Shown here one piece after another: positions 16,744 through 25,751 of a DNA stretch of 64,000 bases. The DNA comes from PALSA-693 sp963780345. GTDB lineage: Bacteria; Actinomycetota; Acidimicrobiia; Acidimicrobiales; Palsa-688. The number at the start of each line of letters is the position of its first letter. Positions within the stretch are counted from its first letter, which is position 1. Under the pieces are notes generated by a model. That model worked only from the letters and a program-made list of their open reading frames with translations. It was not told where the DNA came from and searched no databases. Made by a program: the position numbers and the translations under genes. Where the stretch lies: assembly GCA_963780345.1 (NCBI GenBank), contig CAWABU010000006.1:186001-250000 (forward strand), given 5' to 3'.

Positions 16744-17105
16744 CCGGCGGTCCGCTCGACATCCTGGTCATCTTCGTGCTGGCGGCCTTCGTCGGCTTCG
16801 AAGTCATCTCCAAGGTTCCGAGCATCCTCCACACCCCCCTCATGTCGGGGAGCAACGCCATCCACGGGATCATCCTGGTCGGCGCCATGGTGGTCGCCAA
16901 CGAAGCGCACGGCGCCCTGCAGATCACCCTGGCCCTGCTGGCGGTGATTCTGGCCACCCTCAACATCGTCGGCGGAGTGGTGGTGACCGATCGCATGCTG
17001 GAGATGTTCAAGGGGCGCGACCGCACCCCGCCGGGATCATCCGACCCGCCCCGACCACCCGACCAGGTCACATCCAGGCCGGAAAGTGAGGGCGGGGTCG
17101 ATTGA
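16740..17105 (+). CDS. pntAB: NAD(P) transhydrogenase alpha subunit part 2 (membrane)
   Basis: A 121-residue membrane component with three hydrophobic spans in the first 85 residues. VISKVPSILHTPLMSGSNAI is the family signature for the dII part of the alpha chain. It forms part of the proton channel with the PntB membrane domain. A hydrophilic Pro/Ser tail of about 30 residues follows. GTG overlaps the pntAA stop and the TGA overlaps the TTG of pntB. Confidence 0.93.
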   Translation: MTGGPLDILVIFVLAAFVGFEVISKVPSILHTPLMSGSNAIHGIILVGAMVVANEAHGALQITLALLAVILATLNIVGGVVVTDRMLEMFKGRDRTPPGSSDPPRPPDQVTSRPESEGGVD

Positions 17106-18496
17106 TTGCTTCGACCCTTCCCAACAATGCCCTCGTAGGCGGCTACCTGATTGCGTCGATCTGCTTCATCGTCGCGCTCAAGGCCCTCAGCTCGCCGAGG
17201 CGGGCCCGGATGGGCAATCTCATCGGCGTCGGCGGCATGGTCGTGGCGGTCGGTCTCACCCTGGTCGACGAGCACGCCGGTCCCTACGGGATCATCCCGA
17301 TCGGGATGGTGGTCGGCGCCGTGATCGGGGCGCCGGTCTCCCGCCTGGTGCGCATGACCGCGATGCCCCAGCTGGTGGCGGTCTTCAACGGGGTCGGGGG
17401 TGGGGCGGCCGCCCTGGTGTCGATGGTGACGTTCATGCACGTCCAGTCGAGCCACCCGAGCGGCTTGCACGTGCTGGAACTGCTCTTCGGCCTGGTGATC
17501 GGGGCGGCGTCCTTCGCCGGCAGCCTGGTCGCCTTCGCCAAGCTGCAGGAGTTGCTCACCGGCCGGCCCATCACGTTCCCGGGACAGCAGTATCTGCATC
17601 TCGCCGCGGCCATCGCCATCGTCGGCCTGGGGGCGTGGACGATCGCCGACCCTCACCTGGTCGGGTTCTACCTTCTGGGCCTGCTGGCCCTGGGCCTCGG
17701 CGCCGGCATCTGCCTACCGGTCGGGGGCGCCGACACGCCGGTCCTCATTTCCTTGCTCAACTCCCTGACCGGGCTGGCGGTCGCGGCCGACGGTTTCGCG
17801 CTCGAGAATCTGATCCTGTTGGTCGCCGGCACCCTGGTCGGCACCTCGGGCGCCCTTTTGACCAAGATGATGAGCGACGCCATGGGGCGCTCGCTCCCCA
17901 ACATCATCCTCGGTGGTCTGCCGAGCGCCGGCTCGACGGAGATCGTCGGGGGTGGGGCCGGGCCGTCGGTGCGCTCGGCCGACGCCACCGACATCGGGAC
18001 CCTCCTCGCCTATTCGCGGCGGGTGCTGATCGTCCCGGGGTACGGCCTGGCCGTGGCCCAGGCCCAGCACACCGTCGTCGACCTGGCCAGATCCCTGGAG
18101 GACCGGGGGGTCGAGGTCGCCTACGCCATTCATCCGGTGGCGGGGCGCATGCCCGGCCACATGAACGTCCTGCTGGCCGAGGCGGACGTTCCCTACGAGA
18201 GCCTGGACGATCTGGACGCGGCCAACGCCAAGTTCTCGTCCACGGACGTGGCCCTGGTGGTCGGCGCCAACGACGTCGTCAACCCCGCGGCACGCGACGA
18301 TTCGACCAGCCCGCTGTTCGGGATGCCGATCCTCAACGCCGACCAGGCCACCCATGTGGTGTTCATGAAGCGCAGCATGCGGCCGGGCTTCTCGGGAGTG
18401 GACAACGCCCTGCTGTACGACCCGCGCACCGTGCTCCTCTTCGGCGACGCCAAGGACTCGCTGACCAAGCTGGTGGCCGCGGTCCGCGTGGCCTAA
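17102..18496 (+). CDS. pntB: NAD(P) transhydrogenase beta subunit
   Basis: A 464-residue protein with about eight membrane spans (dII) in the first 270 residues and a C-terminal NADP-binding dIII domain. Clear dIII motifs are IVPGYGLAVAQAQH, YAIHPVAGRMPGHMNVLLAE, VALVVGANDVVNPAARDD and VVFMKRSMRPGFSGVDNALL. It completes the PntAA-PntAB-PntB complex, which uses the proton gradient to make NADPH, useful to the neighbouring NADPH-dependent AroE. TTG start overlaps the pntAB stop (TTGA). Confidence 0.95.
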   Translation: MIASTLPNNALVGGYLIASICFIVALKALSSPRRARMGNLIGVGGMVVAVGLTLVDEHAGPYGIIPIGMVVGAVIGAPVSRLVRMTAMPQLVAVFNGVGGGAAALVSMVTFMHVQSSHPSGLHVLELLFGLVIGAASFAGSLVAFAKLQELLTGRPITFPGQQYLHLAAAIAIVGLGAWTIADPHLVGFYLLGLLALGLGAGICLPVGGADTPVLISLLNSLTGLAVAADGFALENLILLVAGTLVGTSGALLTKMMSDAMGRSLPNIILGGLPSAGSTEIVGGGAGPSVRSADATDIGTLLAYSRRVLIVPGYGLAVAQAQHTVVDLARSLEDRGVEVAYAIHPVAGRMPGHMNVLLAEADVPYESLDDLDAANAKFSSTDVALVVGANDVVNPAARDDSTSPLFGMPILNADQATHVVFMKRSMRPGFSGVDNALLYDPRTVLLFGDAKDSLTKLVAAVRVA

Positions 18497-18546
18497 CGGC
18501 CAAAGCGCGATCGCAAAGCGCCGGGGCTGTGTAAAGCTCTCCCTCG

Positions 18547-20166
18547 ATGTGGCGGGGGCGGCAAGACGGCTGGCGGCAGGCCGTGATCATGGTGTCCTCG
18601 GTAGCCATGGTCCTGCTCGTGGTCGCGCCCCAGGGCGTGGCTGCCGCCACGCCGGTCACCGGCGGGACGACGACGACCACGACGATTCCAGCCGGCGGGG
18701 CGACCACCACCACGACCAGGCCGGCCGGCGCGACGACTACGACCACGACCGCTACCAGAGCGGCCGGAAAGGCGACCAGCACCACGACGACGCCGCCCCT
18801 GCCCACGGTCTCGCGGTCCGTCAGCGCCGGACAGTCCGTCGCCGCCCTGCTCGGCCAGGCGGTCGCCCTGGATGCGGTCGGGGTCGATACCAGCGGGGTC
18901 CAGGCGGCCATCGCTCTCACCCAGCAGAAACTCGACGAGGAAGCCGTCACCGTGCGCCAGCTGCGTCAGGTCGCCACCCGGGCCGAGCAGCGAGCCGCCA
19001 CGCTCTTCGCCCGGGCCCGCAAGGCCGACGCCGCTTACACCAGCCTCGACCAGGCCGTGAAACAAGCCGTTCTGTCCCTTTACGTCAACGGGCCGAGGAT
19101 CGTCACCATCAACCCCGACGCCGGGAACGCGCTCGCCTACGCCATGGACTACGCCGACACGGCGATCACGCCCAACGGCATCCTGGCCACGCGGGGCCTC
19201 GACGCCAGGAACGAGGAGCAGGCCCTGGCCGAAGCCCAGAAGGCGGCGGCGGCCGCGGATCGGGCGACCGCAGCTGCGGCCGCGGAGGTGGCGGCGGAGA
19301 AGGCCGAGGAAGCCCGCCTGGTCGCCGCCCTCAGCTCCATGTCGGCCGCCACGGCGGCCCTGGCGAACCAGGTCGCGGTCGATCACGCGGCCCTGGCCTC
19401 GCAGGCGGGCGCCGAGCTGCTCTCGTCCACCTCCCTGCAGTTCACGCCCAAGGGCGGCATCGCGGCACCACTGCCCACCACGACGGTGGCGTTGAAGTGG
19501 GCCTTCGCCGAGCTGGGGAAGCCGTACGTCTGGGGCGCCACCGGACCGAACTCGTTCGACTGCTCCGGATTGACGCAGTTCGTGTGGCGACAGGCCGGAG
19601 TCAACATTCCCCGGGTGGCCGGAGCCCAGTACGCCTGGACCATCCCCATCCCCCTGTCACAGCTGCTGCCCGGCGACCTGGTGTTCTACGGAACGACGGA
19701 CATCCACCACGTGGGCATCTATATCGGCGACGGTCTGATGATCAACGCCCCGCACACCGGCACCGTGGTGCAGGTGAGCCCGATCTGGTGGTCGGACCTG
19801 GCCGGGTTCGGGAGGGTTCACGCCACCGGGACGCCGGTGCCGTTGCACCAGCCTCCGAATCTGACCCATCCCGCCGCCGCCGAGGTCATCGCCACGCCTG
19901 GCCCGGTGCCATCGCAGGGGAAGCCTCCGGCCGGCTGGACGCCGAAGCCGGGTTCGTCCACCCCGCTCACCGTCTACCCGGGACCGCCCACCACGCCGGC
20001 GCCGACCACCACGGCACCGCCGACGACCAGCCCGAGCACGGCCCCGCCGACCACGGCGGCGCCCCCGACGACGACCTCCACTTCCACCAGCACCACCTCG
20101 CCGACGACGGCGAGCACCACCACGTCGAGCACGAGCACCACCACCAGCACGCTGCCGGGCGGCTAG
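18547..20166 (+). CDS. Secreted NlpC/P60-family peptidoglycan hydrolase
   Basis: A 539-residue exported protein. A signal segment (residues 12-34, AVIMVSSVAMVLLVVAPQGV) precedes a Thr-rich linker, then a long coiled-coil region at about 90-290, then the NlpC/P60 domain at about 310-425. Catalytic residues are visible: C339 in NSFDCSGLTQFVW and H388 in DIHHVGIYIGDG, with NAPHTG downstream. The architecture matches actinobacterial RipA/Cwlo-type endopeptidases that cut stem peptides during division. The last 110 residues are Pro/Thr-rich low complexity. It stands alone, 50 nt after pntB. Confidence 0.88.
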   Translation: MWRGRQDGWRQAVIMVSSVAMVLLVVAPQGVAAATPVTGGTTTTTTIPAGGATTTTTRPAGATTTTTTATRAAGKATSTTTTPPLPTVSRSVSAGQSVAALLGQAVALDAVGVDTSGVQAAIALTQQKLDEEAVTVRQLRQVATRAEQRAATLFARARKADAAYTSLDQAVKQAVLSLYVNGPRIVTINPDAGNALAYAMDYADTAITPNGILATRGLDARNEEQALAEAQKAAAAADRATAAAAAEVAAEKAEEARLVAALSSMSAATAALANQVAVDHAALASQAGAELLSSTSLQFTPKGGIAAPLPTTTVALKWAFAELGKPYVWGATGPNSFDCSGLTQFVWRQAGVNIPRVAGAQYAWTIPIPLSQLLPGDLVFYGTTDIHHVGIYIGDGLMINAPHTGTVVQVSPIWWSDLAGFGRVHATGTPVPLHQPPNLTHPAAAEVIATPGPVPSQGKPPAGWTPKPGSSTPLTVYPGPPTTPAPTTTAPPTTSPSTAPPTTAAPPTTTSTSTSTTSPTTASTTTSSTSTTTSTLPGG

Positions 20167-20208
20167 CGCAGGAGGCGGCCCGGGCCGGGGCTCTGACGGG
20201 GCGACCAT

Positions 20209-20214
20209 TAGGAT
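20209..20214 (+). promoter_or_regulatory. -10 hexamer of aroC (leaderless type)
   Basis: TAGGAT lies 6 nt before the aroC GTG at 20221, without a ribosome-binding site. Confidence 0.5.
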
Positions 20215-20220
20215 TCCCCT

Positions 20221-21381
20221 GTGCTGCGCTTCTTGACCGCCGGTGAGTCCCATGGGCAGGGCCTCGTCGTGATCCTCGAAGGTCTGCCCGCGGGCCTGCC
20301 CATCACGGCGGAGCAGGTCCAGGTCGAGCTGGCGCGCCGACGACTGGGATTCGGCCGCGGCCCCAGGATGCGCTTCGAGGAGGATCGGCTCACCCTGATC
20401 GGCGGGGTTCGCCACGGCCGCACCCTCGGCTCGCCGATTGCGATCGAGATCGCCAATACCGAATGGCCGAAGTGGGAGCAGGAGATGTCGCCCGCGCCCG
20501 GCGCGACCGAGAAGCCGCTCACCCAGCCCCGGCCCGGTCACGCCGACCTCCCCGGGATGCAGAAGTACGGTTTCGGCGACGCCCGGGACGTCCTCGAGCG
20601 AGCCTCCGCCCGGGAGACGGCAGCCCGCGTGGCGGCCGGTGCGGTCGGCAAGGCATTCCTGGCCGAGCTCGGCATCGGCATCGTCAGCCACATCGTCCAG
20701 ATGGGCCCGGTGGTCGCCAAGTCGACGAGCCGGCCCACGGTCGCGGACCTCGCCCGCGTCGACGAGTCGCAGGTGCGCTGCTTCGATCCCGAGGCCGAGG
20801 CCGCCATGGTGGCCGAGGTCAAGGCTGCGGCGAAGGTGGGCGATTCCCTGGGCGGCGTGGCCGAAGTCATTGGCTACGGCATCCCGGTCGGACTGGGCAG
20901 CCACGTCCACTGGGACCGCCGGCTGGAGGGCCTGCTGGCTCAGGCCCTGATGAGCATCCAGGCCGTCAAAGGGGTGGAGATCGGCGATGCCCAGGACGTC
21001 GCCGGGCGGCGAGGCTCCGACGCCCACGACGCCATCACGTGGGATGGGACCACGGCCAGCTACGGACGGGAGACCAACTGGATGGGCGGTATCGAGGGCG
21101 GGATCTCCAACGGCCAGCCCGTCGTCGCCCGGGTGGCCATGAAGCCGCTCGCCACCCTCAACCGTCCGGTCCTCAGGACCGTGGACGTGGTGACCAAGGA
21201 GACGACTCTGTCGTTCAAGGAGCGGACCGACGTCACCGCCGTGCCGGCCATGGGGGTGGTGGCGGAGACCATGATGGCGCTGGTGATCGCCGGGGAAGCC
21301 CTCCGTAAGTTCGGGGGCGACTCCATGGACGAGGTGCGGCGCAACCACCAGGCCTACCTGCTCGCCCTCCGCTCTCCATGA
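20221..21381 (+). CDS. aroC: Chorismate synthase
   Basis: A 386-residue flavin-dependent lyase that makes chorismate from EPSP. Signature motifs are present: FLTAGESHGQGLVVILEGLPAG at the start, GRGPRMRFEEDRLTLIGGVR, TQPRPGHADLPGMQKYG, DARDVLERASARETAARVAAG, and the C-terminal GGDSMDEVRRNHQAYL. First gene of aroC-aroK-aroB-aroQ with its own -10. Its ATGA-type stop region begins a six-codon micro-ORF leading to aroK. Confidence 0.97.
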   Translation: MLRFLTAGESHGQGLVVILEGLPAGLPITAEQVQVELARRRLGFGRGPRMRFEEDRLTLIGGVRHGRTLGSPIAIEIANTEWPKWEQEMSPAPGATEKPLTQPRPGHADLPGMQKYGFGDARDVLERASARETAARVAAGAVGKAFLAELGIGIVSHIVQMGPVVAKSTSRPTVADLARVDESQVRCFDPEAEAAMVAEVKAAAKVGDSLGGVAEVIGYGIPVGLGSHVHWDRRLEGLLAQALMSIQAVKGVEIGDAQDVAGRRGSDAHDAITWDGTTASYGRETNWMGGIEGGISNGQPVVARVAMKPLATLNRPVLRTVDVVTKETTLSFKERTDVTAVPAMGVVAETMMALVIAGEALRKFGGDSMDEVRRNHQAYLLALRSP

Positions 21382-21398
21382 CAGGGGGGTCCCGGTGA
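21378..21398 (+). other. Six-codon micro-ORF between aroC and aroK
   Basis: ATG 21378 overlaps the aroC stop and reads MTGGSR to a TGA at 21396-21398 that overlaps the aroK GTG 21395. Part of it, AGGGGGGT, could also act as the aroK ribosome-binding site, so translation of the micro-ORF is not required. Confidence 0.35.
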
Positions 21399-21946
21399 CT
21401 GCTCCCTCCCGTCCCTCCCGAGTGCTGCTCATCGGAATGATGGGCGCCGGTAAGTCGACGACGGGCCACCTGCTGGCCGCCCGGCTGGGGTGGCCGTTCC
21501 TCGACAGCGACGACGAAGTCATCCGCCTGACCGGCCGCACCATCCCCGAGATCTGGAAGGCGGACGGCGAAGCCGCCTTTCGGGCCGAGGAGAGCCGGGT
21601 GCTGGCAGCGGCCACCACCTCCGACGGGCCGGTCGTGATCGGCGTCGCCGGCGGGGCGGTCCTCGATGCCGGAAACCAGAGCCGGATCCGCCAGGCCGGC
21701 CTGGTGGTCTGGCTGCGCGCCGACGTTGCCAGTCTGGCCGCCCGGGTCGGTGACGGCGTCGGCCGGCCCCTTTTGGAAGGAGAACCAGCCGCGGCCATCC
21801 GGCGCCTTTCTGCGGCCCGGGCGCCGATCTACACCGAGCTGGCCGACCTGACCTTCGACGTCGACCGGATGGCGCCGCCGCAGGTGGTCGACCGGATCGT
21901 GGCTGCCGTTCACGACCGTTGGCCCCCGGAGCGGACCGATGCATGA
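21395..21946 (+). CDS. aroK: Shikimate kinase
   Basis: A 183-residue P-loop kinase that phosphorylates shikimate at O3. Walker A GMMGAGKST is near residues 14-22; DSDDEV (shikimate site) follows, then the GVAGGAVLDAG loop (GGG-type substrate motif with one Ala) and the lid around VGRPLLEGE with its Arg. Normal length. GTG start 14 nt after aroC with AGGGGGGT at a good distance. It overlaps aroB by 8 nt. Confidence 0.93.
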   Translation: MTAPSRPSRVLLIGMMGAGKSTTGHLLAARLGWPFLDSDDEVIRLTGRTIPEIWKADGEAAFRAEESRVLAAATTSDGPVVIGVAGGAVLDAGNQSRIRQAGLVVWLRADVASLAARVGDGVGRPLLEGEPAAAIRRLSAARAPIYTELADLTFDVDRMAPPQVVDRIVAAVHDRWPPERTDA

Positions 21947-22946
21947 ACAGCGGATCGACCTCGGTGAGCGCTCCTACCCGGTCCTGGTGGGACATGGAGC
22001 CCGCCACCGCCTGATCGAGGTGCTCCCGGTCGGAGCCCACCGGGCCGCCATCGTGACCCAGCAGAAGATTCCCTGGGAGGTGGATGCGGGGGTCGAGCAA
22101 CAGTCCTTTTTTCTCCAGGACGGCGAACGAGCCAAAGACCTCGAGACCGTGGAAGCGCTCTGCCGCGACTTCGCCCGGTGGGGGCTGACCCGGACCGACG
22201 TGATCGTGGCGCTCGGCGGCGGCGTGGTCACCGACGTGGCCGGCTTCGCGGCGGCCATCTACCACCGTGGTGTCCCGGTCGTGCACGTCCCCACCACCCT
22301 GCTGGGCCAGGTCGACGCCGCCATCGGCGGCAAGACCGGCGTGAACCTGCCCGAGGGCAAGAACCTGGTCGGCGCCTTCTGGCAGCCCGCCGCCGTCCTG
22401 TGCGACACCGAGACCCTCGGGAGCCTGCCCGCCCGGGAGTACCGAAGCGGCTGTGGCGAGATGGCCAAGTACGCCTTCCTCGGCGTGGAGCGCCTCCGGG
22501 ACCTGTCCCTGGAGGACGCGGTGGCGGCCTGCGTGGCCTGCAAGGCTGAAGTGGTCTCCGCCGACGAGCGCGAGTCCGGTGGGCGGGCCTTGCTCAACTA
22601 CGGGCACACCCTGGCCCACGCCCTCGAAACCGTCGGCCATTACGACCTTCGCCACGGCGAGGCGGTCGGTATCGGGCTGGTGTTCGCCGCCCATCTGGCT
22701 CACCGGCTGGGGCGGATCGACGGCGATCGCGTCACCGAGCACCAACAACTGGTCGCCGCCTACGACCTGCCCACCCTGCTGCCACCGGCCGTCGACGCCG
22801 ATCAGCTCATCACCGTCATGGGCCGGGACAAGAAGTCGACCGCCGGCGCCCTGACCTTCGTCCTGGATGGGCCGACCGGTCTGGCGGTGGTGGCCGGCGT
22901 CCCCGAACCGGCCGTCCGGGCCGTCCTGGCGCAGCTCGGGCCGTGA
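21939..22946 (+). CDS. aroB: 3-dehydroquinate synthase
   Basis: A 335-residue NAD- and metal-dependent enzyme converting DAHP to 3-dehydroquinate. Motifs include DVIVALGGGVVTDVAGFAAA, VPTTLLGQVDAAIGGKTGVN, GCGEMAKYAFLG, the metal-binding LLNYGHTLAHALE and RHGEAVGIGLVFA, and MGRDKKSTAG. All expected metal-ligand positions (Glu of GEMAK, His of NYGHT, His of RHGEA) are present. The start ATG lies inside the aroK end, and its stop overlaps the aroQ GTG. Confidence 0.96.
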   Translation: MHEQRIDLGERSYPVLVGHGARHRLIEVLPVGAHRAAIVTQQKIPWEVDAGVEQQSFFLQDGERAKDLETVEALCRDFARWGLTRTDVIVALGGGVVTDVAGFAAAIYHRGVPVVHVPTTLLGQVDAAIGGKTGVNLPEGKNLVGAFWQPAAVLCDTETLGSLPAREYRSGCGEMAKYAFLGVERLRDLSLEDAVAACVACKAEVVSADERESGGRALLNYGHTLAHALETVGHYDLRHGEAVGIGLVFAAHLAHRLGRIDGDRVTEHQQLVAAYDLPTLLPPAVDADQLITVMGRDKKSTAGALTFVLDGPTGLAVVAGVPEPAVRAVLAQLGP

Positions 22947-23410
22947 CCGGACCCGGGTCGCTGGTCCTCCTGCTCTCCGGGCCCAACCTCAATCTCCTCG
23001 GCGAGCGAGAACCCGATGTCTACGGAACCGCCACCCTGGACGATCACGTCGCCACCGCCGTCACCGAAGCCGGACGGCACGGCCTCGTGGTCGAACACCA
23101 CCAGTCCAATCACGAGGGCGACCTGGTCGAGGCCGTACACCGGGCCCGGGGCCGGGCGGCCGCGATCGTCATCAACGCCGGCGCCCTGACGCATTACGCT
23201 TGGTCGTTGCACGACGCCCTGGCCGCCTTCGGGGGACCGGTCGTGGAGTTGCACCTCTCCAATCCGGGCGCCCGGGAGCCGTGGCGGGCCACGTCGGTGA
23301 TCACGCCCGTAGCCACCGGGGTCATCAGCGGTTTCGGGGGCGCCGGCTACCGCTTGGCCATGGAAGCGGTGGCGCATCTGCTCGGATCGGTCGCACCGGC
23401 GGAGGGCTGA
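22943..23410 (+). CDS. aroQ: Type II 3-dehydroquinate dehydratase
   Basis: A 155-residue dodecameric dehydratase. The family signature LSGPNLNLLGEREPDVYG, the EHHQSNHEGDLVEAVH segment, INAGALTHYAWSLHDAL and the VELHLSNPGAREPWRATS block are complete. The active-site Tyr of the usual GxREPxxYG motif is present. It catalyses the step between AroB and AroE. Downstream lies a 10-bp GC-rich stem-loop that could end the operon. Confidence 0.96.
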   Translation: MTGPGSLVLLLSGPNLNLLGEREPDVYGTATLDDHVATAVTEAGRHGLVVEHHQSNHEGDLVEAVHRARGRAAAIVINAGALTHYAWSLHDALAAFGGPVVELHLSNPGAREPWRATSVITPVATGVISGFGGAGYRLAMEAVAHLLGSVAPAEG

Positions 23411-23418
23411 GGGGCCGG

Positions 23419-23445
23419 CGCGGCCGCCGGGACCAGGCGGCCGCG
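23419..23445 (+). terminator. GC-rich stem-loop after aroQ
   Basis: CGCGGCCGCC at 23419-23428 and GGCGGCCGCG at 23436-23445 form a perfect 10-bp stem with a 7-nt loop, starting 8 nt after the aroQ stop. No T tract follows, so it may be a 3'-end stabiliser or an unusual terminator. Confidence 0.45.
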
Positions 23446-23479
23446 GTCGGATCCTTCCGGTGTCGCCAGGGGTCGGGAG

Positions 23480-23485
23480 TACGCT
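23480..23485 (+). promoter_or_regulatory. -10 hexamer of the M24 peptidase gene (leaderless type)
   Basis: TACGCT lies 8 nt before GTG 23494. It supports GTG 23494 rather than ATG 23506 as the start. Confidence 0.45.
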
Positions 23486-23493
23486 CGGTCCTC

Positions 23494-24600
23494 GTGCCAG
23501 CCGCCATGGAAGTCGGGGCCCGTCTCCATCGTCTGCGGGTCGCCCTGGCGGCCCTCGACGAACCGCCCGACGCCCTGCTGGTCACCAGCCTCACCAACAT
23601 CCGGTACCTGACCGGGTTCACCGGATCGGCGGGCCACCTCCTGGTGGTGCCGGGTGCCGTGGTCCTGGTGACCGACGGCCGGTACGGCCATCAGGCCGGC
23701 GAACAGCTCCAAGCCGCGGGAGTCGACGTCCGGGTGGCGGTGGCCAACGCGCCGGACCAGGTGCGCCGGGTCCGGGAGATCGTGACAGACTCCGGCGTCG
23801 GGCAGATGGGCCTCGAAGCCGCCCATGTGAGCTGGCAGCAGCAGCGCTCGATCGCCCACGACTGGCTGCCGGATGTGGAACTGCTGCCAACCGTCGGAGT
23901 CGTCGAGGGGCTGCGCCGGGTCAAGGACCCGGGTGAAGTGGATCGCCTGGCGGAGGCGGCCCGAATCGCCGACGACGCCCTCGGCCGCCTCCGCCCTGAG
24001 GTCGGCCGCGGTCTGACCGAGGAGGCGTTCGGTCGGAGCCTGGATTTCGAGATGCGGCGGCTAGGAGCGAGCGGGCCGTCGTTCGAGACCATCGTCGCCA
24101 GCGGTCCCAATGCGGCCATGCCCCACCACCGCCCCTCGTCGCGGGTGATGCAAGCCGGGGAGCCGGTGGTGCTGGACTTCGGGGCCCGGGTGGAGGGGTA
24201 CTGCTCGGACATGACCCGAACGGTCTGGGCCGGCCGGATCGAGGACCCGGACCTCCGCCGGGTGGTCGACGTGGTCCTGGCCAGCCAGGCCGCCGGCGTG
24301 GCGGCAGTCGGGCCGGGCGTGAGGTGTGCGGCGGTGGACCAGGCCTGTCGGGACGTCATCGCCGATGCCGGATGGGCGGACCTGTTCGTGCACGGGACCG
24401 GCCACGGAGTCGGGCTCGACATTCACGAAGGCCCGTGGGTGAGCGCCACGTCCGTCGATACACTCGAGGTAGGCCACGTGGTCACCGTTGAGCCCGGCGT
24501 GTACCTGCCCGGTCGGGGCGGCGTCCGGATCGAGGACACCGTGGTGGTGACCGACGATGGCTGCCGGCCGCTCACCCGCACACCAAAGGACCTGCCGTAG
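23494..24600 (+). CDS. M24-family Xaa-Pro-type aminopeptidase
   Basis: A 368-residue pita-bread metallopeptidase. The N-terminal creatinase-like domain (TNIRYLTGFTGSAGHLLVV) leads to the catalytic domain with all five metal ligands: D228 and D239 (VVLDFGARVEGYCSDMTRT), H304 (HGTGHGVGLDIHEGP), E333 (TVEPGVYLPG) and E347 (RIEDTVVVT). It probably removes N-terminal residues next to proline. The position just before efp is the usual one in Gram-positive bacteria, and the two genes abut with no gap. Whether it is a dipeptidase (PepQ-like) or aminopeptidase (PepP-like) cannot be settled here. Confidence 0.9.
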   Translation: MPAAMEVGARLHRLRVALAALDEPPDALLVTSLTNIRYLTGFTGSAGHLLVVPGAVVLVTDGRYGHQAGEQLQAAGVDVRVAVANAPDQVRRVREIVTDSGVGQMGLEAAHVSWQQQRSIAHDWLPDVELLPTVGVVEGLRRVKDPGEVDRLAEAARIADDALGRLRPEVGRGLTEEAFGRSLDFEMRRLGASGPSFETIVASGPNAAMPHHRPSSRVMQAGEPVVLDFGARVEGYCSDMTRTVWAGRIEDPDLRRVVDVVLASQAAGVAAVGPGVRCAAVDQACRDVIADAGWADLFVHGTGHGVGLDIHEGPWVSATSVDTLEVGHVVTVEPGVYLPGRGGVRIEDTVVVTDDGCRPLTRTPKDLP

Positions 24601-25170
24601 ATGCCAGCCGTTTCCACCAACGATCTCAAGAACGGGATGTCCCTCAACCTGCCGGAGGGGCTGTTCGCCGTGGTCGAGTTCCAGCACGTCAAGCCGGGGA
24701 AAGGCGGCGCCTTCGTGCGCACCAAGCTCAAGAACGTGCGCACCGGCGCGGTGATCGAGCGGACCTACCGGGCCGACGAGAAGCTCGATCAGGCCTTGAT
24801 CGACAAGCGGGAGATGCAGTTCCTGTACGTCGATGGCGACGCCTATGTGTTCATGGACAACACCGACTACGAGCAGCTTCACGCTCCGGTCGTGAGCCTC
24901 GGCACGTCGGCTCGTTACCTCAAGGAGGGCGACTCGGTCGTGCTGCAGATGTACGCCGCGGAGATCGTCGGCGTCGACCTGCCGGCCGCGGTGGAGTTGA
25001 CCGTGACCGAGACGGAGCCGGGTGTGCAGGGTGACCGGGTATCCGGGGCGCGCAAGCCGGCCACTCTCGAGACCGGGTTCTCGGTCCAGGTTCCGCTTTT
25101 CGTCAATACGGGCGACAGGGTCAAAGTCGACACCCGGACCGGGGAGTACCTGACCCGCGCCGGTAGCTGA
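24601..25170 (+). CDS. efp: Translation elongation factor P
   Basis: A 189-residue factor that relieves ribosome stalling at polyproline. Three OB-like domains are intact; the domain I loop KPGKGGAF places Lys34 at the tip that is modified in many bacteria. No modification enzyme gene is nearby, as in actinobacteria, where the lysine is usually unmodified. Many proteins in this window have Pro-rich linkers, so the factor is likely important here. ATG directly follows the upstream stop codon. Confidence 0.96.
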   Translation: MPAVSTNDLKNGMSLNLPEGLFAVVEFQHVKPGKGGAFVRTKLKNVRTGAVIERTYRADEKLDQALIDKREMQFLYVDGDAYVFMDNTDYEQLHAPVVSLGTSARYLKEGDSVVLQMYAAEIVGVDLPAAVELTVTETEPGVQGDRVSGARKPATLETGFSVQVPLFVNTGDRVKVDTRTGEYLTRAGS

Positions 25171-25184
25171 GCTCCCTCGTTCGG

Positions 25185-25580
25185 GTGCTGCCGTCCACGC
25201 GCCGCGAGGCCCGGGAGCGGGCTTTGGGCCTGCTGTACGAAGCGGAATCGAAGCAGGTTGCACCGGCGGCCGTCCTGGACGAACTGCCGGTGCCCCCCGA
25301 CCCCTTCGTGACCGACCTGATCGGCGGCATCCAGAAGGAACAGGCCCGCATCGACGATCTGATCACCACCCACGCCATCGACTGGACGATCGATCGGATG
25401 CCGGTTGTCGACCGGGCCTTGCTCCGGATGGCCACCTATGAGCTGATGGCCCGCCCGGACGTGCCGACCGGCGCCGTAATCTCCGAGGCGGTAGAGCTGG
25501 CGACCCAGTACTCGACCGAGGATTCCGGCCGCTTTGTAAATGGCGTCCTGGCCACCATTGCGGGCGTGGTTCGCCCGTAG
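25185..25580 (+). CDS. nusB: Transcription antitermination factor NusB
   Basis: A 131-residue all-helical protein that binds boxA RNA with NusE during rRNA transcription. The family pattern is clear: STRREARERALGLLYEAE at the start, WTIDRMPVVDRALLRMATYEL in the middle, and GAVISEAVELATQYSTEDSGRFVNGVLATI at the end. Length is normal. GTG start 14 nt after efp, completing the peptidase-efp-nusB unit. Confidence 0.93.
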   Translation: MLPSTRREARERALGLLYEAESKQVAPAAVLDELPVPPDPFVTDLIGGIQKEQARIDDLITTHAIDWTIDRMPVVDRALLRMATYELMARPDVPTGAVISEAVELATQYSTEDSGRFVNGVLATIAGVVRP

Positions 25581-25597
25581 CGGCGTGGATTCCGGGA

Positions 25598-25620
25598 CCC
25601 CCGCGAGGCGGCGGCGGGGG
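25598..25620 (+). terminator. GC stem-loop after nusB
   Basis: CCCCCGC at 25598-25604 pairs with GCGGGGG at 25614-25620 across a 9-nt loop, 17 nt after the nusB stop. No T tract is present; a possible 3' end for the efp-nusB transcript. Confidence 0.3.
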
Positions 25621-25751
25621 CCGGCCCGGTCCGGTGGGTGAGGTGCGGCCGGAGAGCGGGTAGTCGGCGGCGGACGGGCAGGCGGCTGCGACCGGTGAAC
25701 CGCGACCGGAGAGCCTGGCGCAATTTGGGTCCCGACCAGGAGGTCGCCAGC

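Noticed and set aside
19657..21798. A 713-codon minus-strand open frame opposite the NlpC gene, aroC and aroK
   Set aside because: Same reason: antisense of strong genes, arginine- and glycine-rich with no family motif.
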